A stretch of 64,000 nucleotides of DNA from Asticcacaulis sp. YBE204 (lineage in GTDB: Bacteria; Pseudomonadota; Alphaproteobacteria; Caulobacterales; Caulobacteraceae), in assembly GCF_000495855.1 (NCBI RefSeq), contig NZ_AWGF01000014.1:1-64000 (forward strand), written 5' to 3'. Positions 52,889 to 61,707 of this stretch are shown in pieces; positions within the stretch are counted from its first letter, which is position 1, and each line of letters begins with the position of its first letter. The notes under the pieces are model-generated. The model saw only the letters and a program-made list of their open reading frames with translations. It had not been told where the DNA came from and made no database searches. Position numbers and translations under genes: made by a program.

Positions 52889-54159
52889 TCCTAAGTCTTT
52901 ATGCGGCCCTGATGCGCCTGTTCCATATCTTCGTGCCGACGCTCCTGTGGCAGCGCGCCGCGCGTGGCAAGGAAGACCCGCAGCGCCTCAATGAACGCCT
53001 GGGTGTGACCACCATCGCACGCCCCGACGGTCCGCTGATCTGGTTCCACGGGGTCAGTGTCGGCGAAAGCGTCTCGGCCTTGCCGGTCATCAATCAACTG
53101 TTGAACGATCATCCCGGCCTGCGCGTCCTGATCACCACGGCGACCACGACCTCGGCGGAAATCCTGAGCAAACGCCTGCCCGACGGGGTGATCCACCAAT
53201 ATGCTCCGGTCGATACGCCGCAAGCGGTCGAGGCGTTTTTGGCGCACTGGAATCCCGATCTGGCCGTCTATATCGAAAGCGATATCTGGCCGAACCAGTT
53301 GATAGCGCTCGATAAACGCGGCACCCCGCGTCTGCTGATCTCGGCGCGGATCACCGAGAAAACCTATAAGGGCTGGCAGGCAATCAAAGGGCCCATGTCG
53401 CGCCTGCTGAAAGGTTTCAAACTGGTCCTGCCACAGGAGCACGACTCCGAGACGCGCCTGAAAAACATGGGCGTCACAGTCGGCCCCATCGGCAATCTCA
53501 AGACCATCGGCGATGCCCTGCCCGACGACGCGGCGGCGCGCGAAACGCTGGAGGAGCAGATCATGGGTCGCACCGTGATCCTGGCCGCCAGTACGCACCC
53601 AACCGAGGAAAACTATATCGCCAGCGCGCTGGAAGGCGTGTTGCGCGAAACCGGCGCCTTGCTGATCGTCGCGCCGCGCCATCCGGTGCGCGCCGAATCG
53701 ATCCGTTTCGATTTCGAGGCACTGGGTTTCAAGGTCGCGCAAAGATCGAAACTGGACTCTTTAAGCGAGGCCACGCATATTTATCTGGCCGATACTCTGG
53801 GCGAACTGGGCGTGTTTTTCCGACTGGCAGACATGGTGATCATGGCGGGCAGCTTTTCCGAAAAGATCGGCGGACACAATCCGCTGGAGGCCGCACGTCT
53901 GGGCAAGGCCGTGATTACCGGCCGCGATCTGTACAATTGGGACAGCGTCTATGCGCCGATGTTCGAGGCCGGGGCGGCGTTCAAGGCCGATGACCGCGAA
54001 ATGCTCGGCTTCTACGTGAAGGCTTTCCTGACGACGCCGGGGGCCATGCTCGACGCCAACCGGTCGGCGCTGGCTCTGGCGCAACGCGAAGCCGGAACCC
54101 TGAGCGCCGTCATGGCGCACATCACGCCGTTCGTGCCAGGAGCGACCGATGCGGCTTAA
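52885..54159 (+). CDS. waaA: 3-deoxy-D-manno-octulosonic acid transferase (Kdo transferase)
   Basis: A 424-residue inner-membrane GT30 enzyme that adds Kdo from CMP-Kdo to lipid IVA. Residues 1-18 are an N-terminal membrane anchor. Characteristic segments are LIWFHGVSVGESVSALPVINQL (residues ~50-71), YAPVDTPQAVEAFLAHWNPDLAVYIESDIWPNQL (110-143), and the C-terminal GGHNPLEAARLGKAVITG with the sugar-nucleotide binding Glu. The family length is normal. It overlaps both neighbours (4 nt upstream and 11 nt downstream). Confidence 0.95.
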   Translation: MILSLYAALMRLFHIFVPTLLWQRAARGKEDPQRLNERLGVTTIARPDGPLIWFHGVSVGESVSALPVINQLLNDHPGLRVLITTATTTSAEILSKRLPDGVIHQYAPVDTPQAVEAFLAHWNPDLAVYIESDIWPNQLIALDKRGTPRLLISARITEKTYKGWQAIKGPMSRLLKGFKLVLPQEHDSETRLKNMGVTVGPIGNLKTIGDALPDDAAARETLEEQIMGRTVILAASTHPTEENYIASALEGVLRETGALLIVAPRHPVRAESIRFDFEALGFKVAQRSKLDSLSEATHIYLADTLGELGVFFRLADMVIMAGSFSEKIGGHNPLEAARLGKAVITGRDLYNWDSVYAPMFEAGAAFKADDREMLGFYVKAFLTTPGAMLDANRSALALAQREAGTLSAVMAHITPFVPGATDAA

Positions 54160-55159
54160 GACGCCCGACTGGTGGTACAAGCGCGGCGGCAAGGGCGCAC
54201 CCCTGACGCGTTATGCGTTGGCCCCGCTGTCGTGGCTGTGGCAGGGCGTGACCCTGTTCCGGCAGGTCACGGCCAAGCCTTACGCCTCTCCCCTGTTTGT
54301 GATCTCGGTCGGCAATGCCACCCTGGGCGGATCGGGCAAGACCCCGGTCGAGCGCGAAATCCTGCGCCGGTTGCGTAAGCTGGACCTCAACGCCGCCGGT
54401 CTGTCGCGCGGCTATGGTGGCAGCCTGACGGGTCCGGTCAAAGTCGATCCGGCCACGCATACCGCGTCGGACGTCGGTGACGAGCCCCTGATGCTGGCCG
54501 CCGATTACGACATCTATATCGCGCGCCACCGCCCCGACGGCCTGCGCCTGATCGAAAACAGCGACCGGCAGATCGTTATAACCGACGACACGCACCAGAA
54601 CGTCAAGATTCATAAAAACCTGCATATTCTGGTGGTTGACGGCGATACCTCAGATGACGCCTGGCCATTCGGCGACGGCGCGGTCTTCCCGATGGGGCCG
54701 ATGCGCGAGCCCATGAAGGACGCCCTGAAACGCACCGATATCGTCGTCCTGTGGCTGCCCAACGAACAGGCGCCGATCGATCAGAAGCTGCTCAAATGTT
54801 TCGGCGACCTGCCCGTCTATGCGGCGCGTCTGATCCCGATGCCGAAGTCGCCGCCGGGACCGGTCTTCGCCTTCGCCGCGATCGCCAAGCCGTGGAAATT
54901 CAAAACCACCCTGACGGAGCTGGGCTATAATTTGCTGGATTTCCAACCCTTTGCCGATCATGAACCGGTCAGCGAAGCCGTTCTGACGATCCTGTGTGAA
55001 AAGGCCGAACAACGCGGTGCGCGGGTTATCACCACTGAAAAGGACTGGGTGCGCCTTACACCCGAATGGCGGGCGCGGATCGACTACCTGCCGATCACGG
55101 CGCGCTTCGACGATCAGGGCGGCTTCATGCGCACCCTGACGGAGCACCTGCCGGATTAA
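54149..55159 (+). CDS. lpxK: Tetraacyldisaccharide 4'-kinase
   Basis: A 336-residue membrane-associated P-loop kinase that adds the 4'-phosphate to lipid A precursor. The Walker A motif is SVGNATLGGSGKTPVERE near residues 52-69; LSRGYGG follows near 88-94. DVGDEPLMLA and DDTHQNVKIHKNLHILVVDG are family marks with the catalytic acidic residues. The length is normal. It overlaps waaA by 11 nt and is the last gene of the four-gene lipid A operon; a TonB receptor follows after 129 bp. Confidence 0.95.
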   Translation: MRLKTPDWWYKRGGKGAPLTRYALAPLSWLWQGVTLFRQVTAKPYASPLFVISVGNATLGGSGKTPVEREILRRLRKLDLNAAGLSRGYGGSLTGPVKVDPATHTASDVGDEPLMLAADYDIYIARHRPDGLRLIENSDRQIVITDDTHQNVKIHKNLHILVVDGDTSDDAWPFGDGAVFPMGPMREPMKDALKRTDIVVLWLPNEQAPIDQKLLKCFGDLPVYAARLIPMPKSPPGPVFAFAAIAKPWKFKTTLTELGYNLLDFQPFADHEPVSEAVLTILCEKAEQRGARVITTEKDWVRLTPEWRARIDYLPITARFDDQGGFMRTLTEHLPD

Positions 55160-55288
55160 CTTCCCGTAATGATTAACTGGCTGTAATTATATAAAATATT
55201 GTTCATTTGGCATGGCCTTGCCTTCGTGAGACAGACGGTTGCCGTTGTTACCGTAACAGCGGTGTCTAGTTTGTCGGGGGTTTGCCTT

Positions 55289-57316
55289 ATGCGTCATTTT
55301 AAAACCGTCCTCTTAGTGACTGCCGCCCTGACGGTCGCCACCGGATTGCCGGTGATGGCGCAACAGGCTCCGGCCGAGTCGTCGCGTCAGGTGATTGCCT
55401 ACGACACCGCCTTCTTCAAGGATTTTCAGGTTCAGTCGGCGCTCGACATGGTCAGCCGCATCCCCGGCTTTACCCTGCAAAACGGCGACAGCGTGCGCGG
55501 TTTCGCCGGTGCGGCGGGTAACGTCTTGATCGACGGCGAACGTCCGACGACCAAGACCGACGCGGTCAGCGACCAGCTCAACCGCATCTCGGCCTCCGAT
55601 GTCGAACGCATCGACCTGATCATCGGTGGGGCCGACGGCATCGACATGCAGGGCCAGTCGAAGATCGTCAACATCATCCGCAAGAAGTCGGACAAGCCGA
55701 CCATCACCTTTATCGCCAATTCGCGCTTTCTCACCAACGGCTGGGTACGCCCCGTGGTGCGCGGCACCTATAGCCGCAATGCCGGTGACAAGAGCATCGA
55801 GTTGTCGGCGACGATCTTCAACAATTTCGACGAGGGCAATAATAACGGCGAAAAGCTGATCTTCCGCACCGGCGGGACGACGCCTGAACGCACCGAAATC
55901 CTGGCCGAGGCCGGGGGCGAAGGCATCGAACTGATGGGCAACGGCACGCACCCCCTGTGGGGCGGCAAGCTGAGCCTGAACGGCAAATACGTTCCCAATA
56001 CCTACCGGGCGCAGTATCGCTATATCACCAATACCACCGCCGTCGAGAACCTCGATTACAAGGAAGACGCCGGTGAATTCGGCGGCAAATATGTGCGTCC
56101 GCTCGGCAAGAAACTGACGCTGAAACTGAATGCCCTGACGCGCTGGTCGGACGAGGATATCGAGGATTTCTACAAGAACCCGACCGAAGAAACCGTCTTC
56201 GACGAAGCCAGTCTGTCGAAGGAAAATATCGTTTCCGGGCAGCTGATCTGGAAGCACAGCGATAGCCTGACGATCGAGACCGGGCTGGAAAAGGCTTATA
56301 ATTCGCTCGATTCCGACAACAAACTGACCATCAATGGTGTCAACGAGCCCCTGCCCGCCTCGAAGGTTTTCGTGGAAGAGGACCGCACCGAAGCCTCGGT
56401 TCTGGCGACGTGGCAGGCGCGCAAGACAGTGTCGGTCGAGGCGGGGCTGAAATACGAATGGTCGACGATTTCTCAGCAGAGCGAGCATTCCGATTCGCAG
56501 AGCTTCACCTATCCGAAGCCTAAATTTCAGGTGACCTGGTCGCCCAAAGGCCCGTGGCAGTTTACCGCCCGCTTTGAACGCGAGGTGGGGCAACTCGATT
56601 TCGACGACTTCGTGTCTTCGATCGATCTGATGGATTCCACCGTCAAGGCCGGTAACCTCAGCCTTGAGCCGTCGAAGACCTGGGTGTCGGAACTGACCGC
56701 CAATTACCGCTTCTGGGAAAAGGGTGCGGTGGTACTGAAATACGTCCATTCGGACATCAGCGACGTCATCGACCGTTTGCCGATCTACGCCACCGACGGC
56801 AGCGTCTTCGATGCCACGGGCAATATCGGCGACGGCACGGCGGATCAGTTCGTCATCGACACGACCCTGCCGACCGATAAACTGAAGATACCGGGCGGCG
56901 TGCTGAAAACCAAGATATCACTAGCCGATTCCGAGGTTACCGATCCGGTGACCAAGGCCCGGCGCCGCATGTCCGGTGAGTCGCGCCTGCAATGGGAAAT
57001 CAACTACACGCAGGACCTGACGCGGCGCAAAACCCAATGGGGCTTCCGGGTCAATTCCGGCTACGACGAGAAGGTCTACCGCGTGAAGGAGGTTTCTTAC
57101 TACCGCGCCGGAATCTGGGCCAACGTCTTTGCCGAATACAAGCCGACGCCGAAAACGAGCTGGCGCATCGAACTGGAGAATATCACCAGCCGCGTCTATG
57201 ACGCCGACCGCGACCGCTATAGCGGCCCGCGTACAACCAGCCCGATCACCTCGCGCGAACTGCGCCGCGACCGCTCGGAACCGTGGATGTTCGTGCGCTA
57301 TAGGAAGGAACTGTAG
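55289..57316 (+). CDS. TonB-dependent outer-membrane receptor
   Basis: A 675-residue outer-membrane protein. Start 55289 (MRHFKTVLLVTAALTVATG) has CGGGGG upstream and gives a signal peptide ending VMAQQ. The plug domain covers about residues 35-135 (AALDMVSRIPGFTLQNGDSVRGFAG, VLIDGERPTTK, RIDLIIGG). The rest is a beta barrel of the OMP_b-brl type found in Caulobacterales carbohydrate or siderophore uptake. The C-terminus FVRYRKEL has an unusual end with no aromatic last residue. The substrate is unknown; sugar enzymes lie nearby. Confidence 0.87.
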   Translation: MRHFKTVLLVTAALTVATGLPVMAQQAPAESSRQVIAYDTAFFKDFQVQSALDMVSRIPGFTLQNGDSVRGFAGAAGNVLIDGERPTTKTDAVSDQLNRISASDVERIDLIIGGADGIDMQGQSKIVNIIRKKSDKPTITFIANSRFLTNGWVRPVVRGTYSRNAGDKSIELSATIFNNFDEGNNNGEKLIFRTGGTTPERTEILAEAGGEGIELMGNGTHPLWGGKLSLNGKYVPNTYRAQYRYITNTTAVENLDYKEDAGEFGGKYVRPLGKKLTLKLNALTRWSDEDIEDFYKNPTEETVFDEASLSKENIVSGQLIWKHSDSLTIETGLEKAYNSLDSDNKLTINGVNEPLPASKVFVEEDRTEASVLATWQARKTVSVEAGLKYEWSTISQQSEHSDSQSFTYPKPKFQVTWSPKGPWQFTARFEREVGQLDFDDFVSSIDLMDSTVKAGNLSLEPSKTWVSELTANYRFWEKGAVVLKYVHSDISDVIDRLPIYATDGSVFDATGNIGDGTADQFVIDTTLPTDKLKIPGGVLKTKISLADSEVTDPVTKARRRMSGESRLQWEINYTQDLTRRKTQWGFRVNSGYDEKVYRVKEVSYYRAGIWANVFAEYKPTPKTSWRIELENITSRVYDADRDRYSGPRTTSPITSRELRRDRSEPWMFVRYRKEL

Positions 57317-57425
57317 CCCCCTCTCCCCGCCTGCGGGGAGAGGGTTGGGGTGAGGGGCAACTTTCTTTGTGTGAATTGGCTTCGTTGCACTCAGCCACCT
57401 TCTCCCCGCTTGCAGGGAGAAGGGA
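57317..57425. repeat. Two palindromic hairpins between convergent genes
   Basis: CCCCCTCTCCCCGCCTGCGG then GGAGAGGG (57318-57346), then CCTTCTCCCCGCTTGCAGGG then AGAAGG (57399-57424). They separate the TonB receptor and purD genes and probably end both transcripts. Confidence 0.75.
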
Positions 57426-57426
57426 A

Positions 57427-58692
57427 CTACAAGGCTCTCCAACCAATATCCGTTCTGAAAAACCCCATCGGCCAGTCGATCTTGTTGATCGCCGCATAGG
57501 CCGCGTCGCGGGCTTCCTGCAAGGTCTTGCCCCGCGCACAGACGTTCAGCACGCGCCCGCCATTGGCGGCCAGACGCCCGTCATCGAGGCGCTTGGTCCC
57601 CGCATGGAATACGCTGACCTCAGGGCCGAAATCCTGCTCGGCACCACGGATGATCGAGCCGCCGAGCGGGCTGTCGGGATAGCCCTGCGCCGCGAAGACC
57701 ACACAAACGGCGGCGTCCGAATGCCATTCCGGCTCCGGCAGATCGCGCAGACGGCCCGTCGCCGCTGCCAGCAGGTACGGCACGATGTCGCTCTTGAGGC
57801 GCAGCATCAGGACCTGACATTCCGGATCGCCGAAGCGGGCATTATATTCGACCAGACGCGGATTGCCGTCCTCGACCATCAGACCCGCATAGAGCACGCC
57901 CTTGTAGGGCACGCCCTCGGCCTTCATGCCGCGCATGGTGGGCCCAAGGATGTCGCTTTTGGTGATCTCCAGCAGCTCCGGCGTCACGATCGGCGCCGGG
58001 CTGTAGGTGCCCATACCGCCGGTATTGGGGCCCGTGTCGCCGTCGAAGGCGCGCTTGTGATCCTGCGCATAGCCGAACAGCATGGCCGTTTCGCCGTCGG
58101 CGATAGCGAAGATCGAGGCTTCTTCCCCCGTCATGAACTCTTCGATGACCACGGTTTTCGAGGCCGCACCGTAGCGTCCGCCGAACATGGCCTCGACCTC
58201 GGCATAGGCGTCCTGAAGGTCGGGCGAGATCGCCACGCCCTTGCCGGCGGCCAGACCGTCGGCCTTGATGATATAGGGCGGCTGATACGACTTGAGGAAG
58301 GCCTTGGCCTCCCACTCGTCGGTGAAGGTCTCGTAATCGGCGGTGGGGATATTGTGGCGCTTGCAGAAGTCCTTGGTGAAGGCCTTCGAGGATTCAAGCT
58401 GTGCGGCCTTTTGCGACGGGCCGAAGCACGGAATATTGACCCGCGCCAAAGCGTCGGCGATGCCTTCGGCCAGGGTCGATTCCGGCCCGACCACGACCAG
58501 ATCGGCCTGAATCGACAGCGCCAGCCCGACGAGATTCTTCACGTCGGTGACCTTGATGTCGTGGATATCGCCGAGGTCCGACATGCCGGGATTGCCCGGC
58601 GCGATGGCCAGACGCTTGACCAGCGGCGAGCGGCGGATTTTCCACGCGAGGGCGTGTTCGCGGCCGCCCGAACCGATCAGCAGAATATTCAT
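57427..58692 (-). CDS. purD: Phosphoribosylamine-glycine ligase
   Basis: A 421-residue ATP-grasp enzyme that joins glycine to phosphoribosylamine in purine synthesis. The start MNILLIGSGGREHALAWK at 58692 has GGAAG nearby; an upstream in-frame extension is not homologous. Family marks are the IIKADGLAAGKGVAI ATP-grasp stretch near residue 145, DHKRAFDGDTGPNTGGMGTYSPAP near 210-233 and YNARFGDPECQ near 286-296. Intact and normal length. It is divergent from the DUF2200 gene. Confidence 0.97.
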   Translation of the reverse strand: MNILLIGSGGREHALAWKIRRSPLVKRLAIAPGNPGMSDLGDIHDIKVTDVKNLVGLALSIQADLVVVGPESTLAEGIADALARVNIPCFGPSQKAAQLESSKAFTKDFCKRHNIPTADYETFTDEWEAKAFLKSYQPPYIIKADGLAAGKGVAISPDLQDAYAEVEAMFGGRYGAASKTVVIEEFMTGEEASIFAIADGETAMLFGYAQDHKRAFDGDTGPNTGGMGTYSPAPIVTPELLEITKSDILGPTMRGMKAEGVPYKGVLYAGLMVEDGNPRLVEYNARFGDPECQVLMLRLKSDIVPYLLAAATGRLRDLPEPEWHSDAAVCVVFAAQGYPDSPLGGSIIRGAEQDFGPEVSVFHAGTKRLDDGRLAANGGRVLNVCARGKTLQEARDAAYAAINKIDWPMGFFRTDIGWRAL

Positions 58693-58749
58693 GGCCGTGA
58701 CTTCCCTTACGCCGCGTATTTGGTCAAGCAAAATATCGCGGTTTGCGAT

Positions 58750-58940
58750 TTCCCCCAGTTTACTGGGGGAGGTGGATCGGCGCGAAGCGACGAGACGGAG
58801 GGGGGCTCGCGTAGACACCGCGACTAAATCTGCGGCCCGACGAGCGCTTTAACTACGAAAGCGAAGGCCCCCACCACCGCACCTAGCCGCTATCGCGGCG
58901 TCGTGCGGTCCCCCTCCCCGGCACGCCGGGGAGGTATAAG
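58750..58940. repeat. Mosaic palindromic element, copy C
   Basis: A 191-bp element in the purD/DUF2200 divergent region. It begins TTCCCCCAGTTTACTGGGGG and ends CCGGGGAGGTATAAG. It shares AGGGGGGCTCGCGTAGA with copy D and GTCGTGCGGTCCCCCTCCCC with copy B. Between it and the DUF2200 start are ~52 bp for a promoter. Confidence 0.85.
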
Positions 58941-58992
58941 GTAGTTTAATCGCAGTATAAGATGCTAATGCACCAACCGGAGGACTGCGACC

Positions 58993-59346
58993 ATGACCCC
59001 ACACCGAATCTATACCATCAGCTTCGCCAGCGTATATCCTCACTATGTGACCAAGGCGGAGAAGAAAGGACGCACCGCTGCTGAGGTCGATGAGATCATT
59101 CGCTGGCTGACCGGCTACAGTCAGGCGCAGCTTGCAACCCATCTGGAAGCCAAAACGACATTCGAGGATTTCTTTGCGCAGGCCCCGCAGTTGCACCCGT
59201 CGCGCGCCCTGATCAAGGGCGTCATCTGCGGCGTACGGATCGAGGACATCGAAGACCCGCTGATGCGCGAAATCCGCTATCTGGACAAGCTGATCGACGA
59301 ACTGGCCAAGGGCAAGGTGATGGCGAAGATTTTGCGCGAGGGTTAA
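58993..59346 (+). CDS. DUF2200 family protein
   Basis: A 117-residue soluble protein. Its start is [41 protein letters not shown], and it ends in [32 protein letters not shown]. The pattern matches the DUF2200 family of alpha/beta proteins with no assigned role; a helical C-terminus and conserved charged residues suggest a binding protein. CCGGAGG lies 10 nt before ATG. Flanked by two mosaic elements. Confidence 0.88.
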   Translation: MTPHRIYTISFASVYPHYVTKAEKKGRTAAEVDEIIRWLTGYSQAQLATHLEAKTTFEDFFAQAPQLHPSRALIKGVICGVRIEDIEDPLMREIRYLDKLIDELAKGKVMAKILREG

Positions 59347-59363
59347 TCATGTTTCCCCCTATT

Positions 59364-59575
59364 CATACTCCCCCAGTTTACTGGGGGAGGTGGCTGCAAG
59401 CGAAGCACAGCAGACGGAGGGGGGCTCGCGTAGATGCCACAGATACCCAACTGACCCGACGCGTGTGAATGAGTCTACAGCGAAGGCCACCACCACCGCA
59501 TCTAGCTTGCTCCGCAAGCGTCGTGCGGTCCCCGGCACCGGCCGCCCGGCTCCCCGATGCACCGGGGAGGTATAA
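59364..59575. repeat. Mosaic palindromic element, copy D
   Basis: A 212-bp element between DUF2200 and the GH27 gene. It begins CATACTCCCCCAGTTTACTG and ends CCGGGGAGGTATAA. A 20-30 bp insertion (GGCACCGGCCGCCCGGCTCC) in the right arm makes it the longest copy. It shares AGGGGGGCTCGCGTAGA and GTCGTGCGGTCCCC with C. Confidence 0.85.
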
Positions 59576-59635
59576 TTGATCTGGCCATTCAAAACTTAAA
59601 CTGCAATAGTCAGACAAAATAAAAGGGAGCTTTTC

Positions 59636-60961
59636 ATGACCATCCATCGCCGCGCCCTGTTCGGTGCGCCTGCCCTGCTCGCCGCCGCGACCCTGCCCGC
59701 TCAGGCGGCCGAAAAGTCGGGCATCCGCGCCGCCAAACCCCCGATGGGCTGGAATAGCTGGAACTCGTTTGCCACCACGCTCACCGAGGCGCAGGCGCTG
59801 GAAACCGCGCAGATCATGGCCGACAAGCTCCTCCCCTTCGGCTACGACGTCTTCACGGTCGATATCCAGTGGTACGAACCCAACGCCACCGGCTACGACT
59901 ACCGCGACAAGGCCGATCTGGCCATGGACGGTTACGGACGCCTGCTGCCCGCACCGAATCGCTTTCCGTCGGCGGCCAATGGTGGCTTCAAGGGGCTGGC
60001 CGACACCGTCCACAAGTCGGGCATGAAGTTCGGCGTTCACCTGATGCGTGGCATCCCGCGTCTGGCCTATGAGAAAAACCTGCCGGTTCTGGGCACGAAA
60101 TACACGGCCCGCGACATCGCCAATCCGAACTCCGTCTGCACCTGGAACACCGACATGTACGGCGTCGATATGTCGAAGCCCGGCGCGCAGGCCTATTACG
60201 ACTCGGTGTTCAGACTATTTGCCGACTGGGGTGTCGATTTCATCAAGATGGACGATATGAGCCGCCCCTACGCCAATAACTGGGCTGAGATCGAGGGCGC
60301 GCAGAAGGCCATCGCCAATTCAGGCCGTCCGATGATCCTCAGCCTGTCGCCGGGGGAAACCGACCTCGCCTGGGGCGTCCATGCGCAGAAATACGCGCAG
60401 ATGTGGCGCATCTCCGACGATTTCTGGGACGAGTGGCGTCTGTTAAAAGATCAGTTCAAGCGACTGGAAAACTGGAATTCTTTCCGCAAACCGGGCGCGT
60501 GGCCGGACGCCGACATGCTGCCGCTGGGCCTGCTGGCTTTGGGCAAGCGCAAGACTAAGTTCAACCGCGATGAACAGCAGACCCTGATGAGCCTGTGGTC
60601 CATCACGCGGTCGCCGCTGATCATGGGCGGTGATCTGCGCGCGCTGGACGAACCGACGCTCAAGCTGCTGACCAACAAGGAGATTCTGGCGCTCAATCAG
60701 AACAGCCAGAACAATCGCCCGGTCTCCAACGACGGCGAAAAGGTCGTGTGGACGGCGGACACCGCCGACGGCAAGGGCAAGTATCTGGCGCTATTCAATA
60801 TTTCCGATCATCCGCTGGTCGTCGAACAGAAGCTGAAAGCCATCGACGCCTCGCAAAAGGCCCGCGTGACCAATCTGTGGACCGGGGCGGTCAGCGACGC
60901 CGACACGACCCTGTCGCTGGAATTGCGCCCGCACGCCTCGGCGGTGTTCAAATTAAGCTGA
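59636..60961 (+). CDS. Alpha-galactosidase, GH27
   Basis: A 441-residue exported glycosidase. The leader MTIHRRALFGAPALLAAATLPAQA has a twin-arginine-like start and ends near residue 25. The family mark PPMGWNSWNSF is at 35-45. The nucleophile Asp is D206 in VDFIKMDDMSR, and the acid/base Asp is in MWRISDDFWDEW (D261 or D262). The C-terminal ~90 residues form a beta domain. It would release galactose from galactomannan or raffinose-type sugars. AAAAGGGAG lies just before ATG. Confidence 0.93.
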   Translation: MTIHRRALFGAPALLAAATLPAQAAEKSGIRAAKPPMGWNSWNSFATTLTEAQALETAQIMADKLLPFGYDVFTVDIQWYEPNATGYDYRDKADLAMDGYGRLLPAPNRFPSAANGGFKGLADTVHKSGMKFGVHLMRGIPRLAYEKNLPVLGTKYTARDIANPNSVCTWNTDMYGVDMSKPGAQAYYDSVFRLFADWGVDFIKMDDMSRPYANNWAEIEGAQKAIANSGRPMILSLSPGETDLAWGVHAQKYAQMWRISDDFWDEWRLLKDQFKRLENWNSFRKPGAWPDADMLPLGLLALGKRKTKFNRDEQQTLMSLWSITRSPLIMGGDLRALDEPTLKLLTNKEILALNQNSQNNRPVSNDGEKVVWTADTADGKGKYLALFNISDHPLVVEQKLKAIDASQKARVTNLWTGAVSDADTTLSLELRPHASAVFKLS

Positions 60962-61001
60962 TATGCACATAATAGCAGATGACTGATGACAGGGGGCCAT
61001 C

Positions 61002-61259
61002 TTGCAGGTCTGGTATAAAACGCTGAAAGGTATGGGGCTGATCAGCCTTATACTACTGTTATATATGGCCTTTATTGCAGGCCTGAATGTGTGGCGGTTT
61101 GGCCTTGAACGGCTATGGCAGCCAGAATTTCTTCGTATATACGCTATAGACCTGATCTTTGTTTGCGGGGTCTGGCTCGTTCTATATTTAATTGTGGCGG
61201 CAACCTATATTTTCAAATCAAGGACGAAACCTCGTCGTCCTCGAAACCTGACGGAGTAG
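61002..61259 (+). CDS. Small two-helix membrane protein, hypothetical
   Basis: An 85-residue protein that starts at TTG 61002, with AGGGGG 5-8 nt before it. Two hydrophobic helices at residues ~12-30 and 47-70 are followed by a strongly basic tail (KSRTKPRRPRN). No family is recognised. It overlaps no gene and ends just before the convergent response regulator gene. Confidence 0.6.
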   Translation: MQVWYKTLKGMGLISLILLLYMAFIAGLNVWRFGLERLWQPEFLRIYAIDLIFVCGVWLVLYLIVAATYIFKSRTKPRRPRNLTE

Positions 61260-61282
61260 TAAGCCTGTCATTACAGGCTTAC
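61259..61282. terminator. Convergent hairpin between the small membrane gene and the response regulator gene
   Basis: GTAAGCCTG (61259-61267) pairs with CAGGCTTAC (61274-61282). It spans both stop codons. No T-tract is present. Confidence 0.6.
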
Positions 61283-61707
61283 CACGACACTGCCGACGAT
61301 TTCGGCATCCGGTCGAGCGGCTTCATCGATCGAGCCAGCCGCTTGAGCAGGACCAGATTGTCGAAAGGCTTGGCGAGGTAATCCTTGGCCCCCAACTCCA
61401 CCGCGCGGCGCACGTCCTGGCTTTCGTGCCGCGCGGTCAGGACGATCGTCGGCACCTCTTTCAACGCCCCGCGACGCATGGCGAGGAAGGTGAAGCCGTC
61501 CATTTCGGGCATGGACAGGTCGAGCAGGATCGCGTCCAGCCCTGCCGGATCGGGGATATCCAGCGCCTCCATGCCGTTACAGGCGACCACCACGTCGATC
61601 CCGGCACGGCTAAGAACCGTCTGGATAAACAGGCGCACTTCGCTGTCGTCCTCGACGACCAGAACGCGGCGGCGGCGGGTATCGTACCCGGTGATTATTT
61701 TCGACAT
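61279..61707 (-). CDS. Single-domain response regulator
   Basis: A 142-residue receiver protein with no output domain. The acidic pocket is VVEDDSEV near 18-25, the phospho-acceptor Asp63 is in AILLDLSMPEMDG, and the conserved Lys is in DYLAKPFDN. It is coupled to the hybrid kinase gene (13-nt overlap), so it is probably the direct or end target of that kinase. Such lone receivers can act as shuttle proteins. Confidence 0.92.
   Translation of the reverse strand: MSKIITGYDTRRRRVLVVEDDSEVRLFIQTVLSRAGIDVVVACNGMEALDIPDPAGLDAILLDLSMPEMDGFTFLAMRRGALKEVPTIVLTARHESQDVRRAVELGAKDYLAKPFDNLVLLKRLARSMKPLDRMPKSSAVSW

Noticed and set aside
57367-58827. Plus-strand 486-codon open frame over purD
   Set aside because: Antisense of a complete purD and begins inside a palindromic repeat; no own signals.
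41281-59576. CRISPR array or insertion sequences
   Set aside because: The repeats are 130-210 bp, few, unevenly spaced and palindromic with no spacers, and no transposase gene is present in the window.
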